Part shown: positions 63,440-64,000 of the stretch, one piece after another
How the letters are laid out: every line of letters begins with the position of its first letter
Position numbering within the stretch: the stretch's first letter is position 1
Assembly: GCA_963775935.1 (NCBI GenBank)
Contig: CAVZKR010000007.1
Location: 62,001 to 126,000 of the forward strand
Direction: 5' to 3'
DNA length: 64,000 bases
Origin: JBBIPA01 sp963775935
Lineage (GTDB): Bacteria; Chloroflexota; Dehalococcoidia; GIF9; UBA5629
Position numbers and translations under genes: made by a program
The notes under the pieces: generated by a model
Seen by the model: only the letters and a program-made list of their open reading frames with translations
Databases searched by the model: none
Told to the model about the DNA's origin: nothing

Positions 63440-64000
63440 ATGTTTAATCAAGGGAGTCCAATTGATCTCGTAAAAATGTTTCAGGGGGTTACAGGTCAAC
63501 TGCAGAAAAACAAGGAGAGTTTAAATCAGGCCGATGAGTACAACCATGACCATGGCGACAATATGGTCGAAACTTTCGAAGTCATCACACAGGCAATGCG
63601 GGAAAAGCAGGGAGCAGATCCTGCAGACCAGCTAGCTTATGCCAGCGAAATCTTACGACAGCGTAAGAGTGGCTCCTCTCAGTTATATGCCAATGGGCTC
63701 GCCCAGGCTTCACAAGATTTCAAAGGCCAGCAGATCACTTCAAATAATGCCATGAGTTTCATCCAGACATTAATGGGTGGAGGGCAGCCTGCACAGGCAC
63801 AATCCCAGCAAGGCGACGGTATCGGGAACCTGCTGGGTAGTTTACTTGGTGGCGGGCAGCAACAGAATCAGCTCCCACAATCCTCTGGGTTGGATATGGG
63901 CGACCTGCTCACTGCCGGTATGAACTTTATGAGCACCAAGGCACGGGGCGGGAGCAATCTCGAAGCGATTGTAAATGCCGTGGTCTCCAGCAGTGCCATG
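63440..64000 (+). CDS. hypothetical protein, partial (runs off the window)
   Basis: At least 187 residues without a stop. GGAGGTGAAACTA precedes the ATG. A helical N-terminal part (MFNQGSPIDLVKMFQGVTGQ onward, with a YNHDHGDNMVE stretch) is followed by Gly/Gln-rich low-complexity (about 118-150) and another helical part. I do not recognise the family. Soluble, no signal peptide. Confidence 0.75.
   Translation, partial: MFNQGSPIDLVKMFQGVTGQLQKNKESLNQADEYNHDHGDNMVETFEVITQAMREKQGADPADQLAYASEILRQRKSGSSQLYANGLAQASQDFKGQQITSNNAMSFIQTLMGGGQPAQAQSQQGDGIGNLLGSLLGGGQQQNQLPQSSGLDMGDLLTAGMNFMSTKARGGSNLEAIVNAVVSSSAM

Overview
The window reads as a chromosome segment of a strictly anaerobic, hydrogen-metabolising bacterium. 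It has two different group 3-type [NiFe] hydrogenases, a full hypABCDEF maturation set, a ferredoxin-fused electron transfer flavoprotein (ETF), a membrane Fe-S oxidoreductase of the ETF:menaquinone type, an AprAB-like flavoprotein pair, and many lipoproteins and small membrane proteins without outer-membrane porins. This would fit Dehalococcoidia-like Chloroflexota, but that placement is inference and no marker gene in the window proves it.

Layout. 1-11.2 kb: a signalling and hydrogenase block. An NADP-type hydrogenase (large and small subunit, minus strand) follows a 775-residue protein in which a response-regulator receiver domain is fused to the hydrogenase's Fe-S and FAD/NAD electron-transfer parts. 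Three histidine kinases and three stand-alone response regulators surround it. 11.2-16.4 kb: a frameshifted Lon-like protease, a small Cys-rich protein, QueH, an MFS transporter and an RNase H-like nuclease. 16.5-22.5 kb: hypF-hypC-(TPR lipoprotein)-hypD-hypE on the minus strand. 22.7-34.6 kb: a glycosyltransferase, then a plus-strand electron-transfer block: etfB, ferredoxin-etfA, a frameshifted membrane Fe-S oxidoreductase, an FAD/4Fe-4S oxidoreductase, mvhD-mvhG-mvhA, hypA-hypB. The natural reading is H2 oxidation or evolution coupled by flavin-based electron transfer to ETF and quinone.

34.7-41.5 kb: an intact tRNA-Met(CAT) followed by two further 49-bp copies of its 3' part. These copies bound two tandem inserts carrying MarR-regulated efflux genes and a lone adaptor lipoprotein. 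A truncated tyrosine recombinase (N-terminal part only) follows the third copy. 41.6-44.8 kb: AprAB-like pair and a YeiH-type transporter.

45-61 kb is the most unusual part. Fifteen related repeats, all in the same orientation, separate one to four small cargo genes each (membrane proteins, lipoproteins, a subtilase, a methyltransferase, a universal stress protein, a rhomboid and others). The repeats consist of a non-coding left module and a right module. The right module encodes the last residues of a tyrosine recombinase starting directly after its catalytic tyrosine. Complete left modules next to minus-strand cargo carry an extended -10 promoter pointing into that cargo. The two left modules next to plus-strand cargo have lost it. 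The region looks like a cassette array or a set of TIR-bounded non-autonomous elements built from a recombinase 3' end. 61-64 kb: more small membrane genes, DUF4126, a dodecin and a gene running off the window.

Two genes (Lon-like protease, membrane Fe-S oxidoreductase) are broken by single-base frameshifts. Assembly error and real mutation cannot be told apart from the sequence alone.
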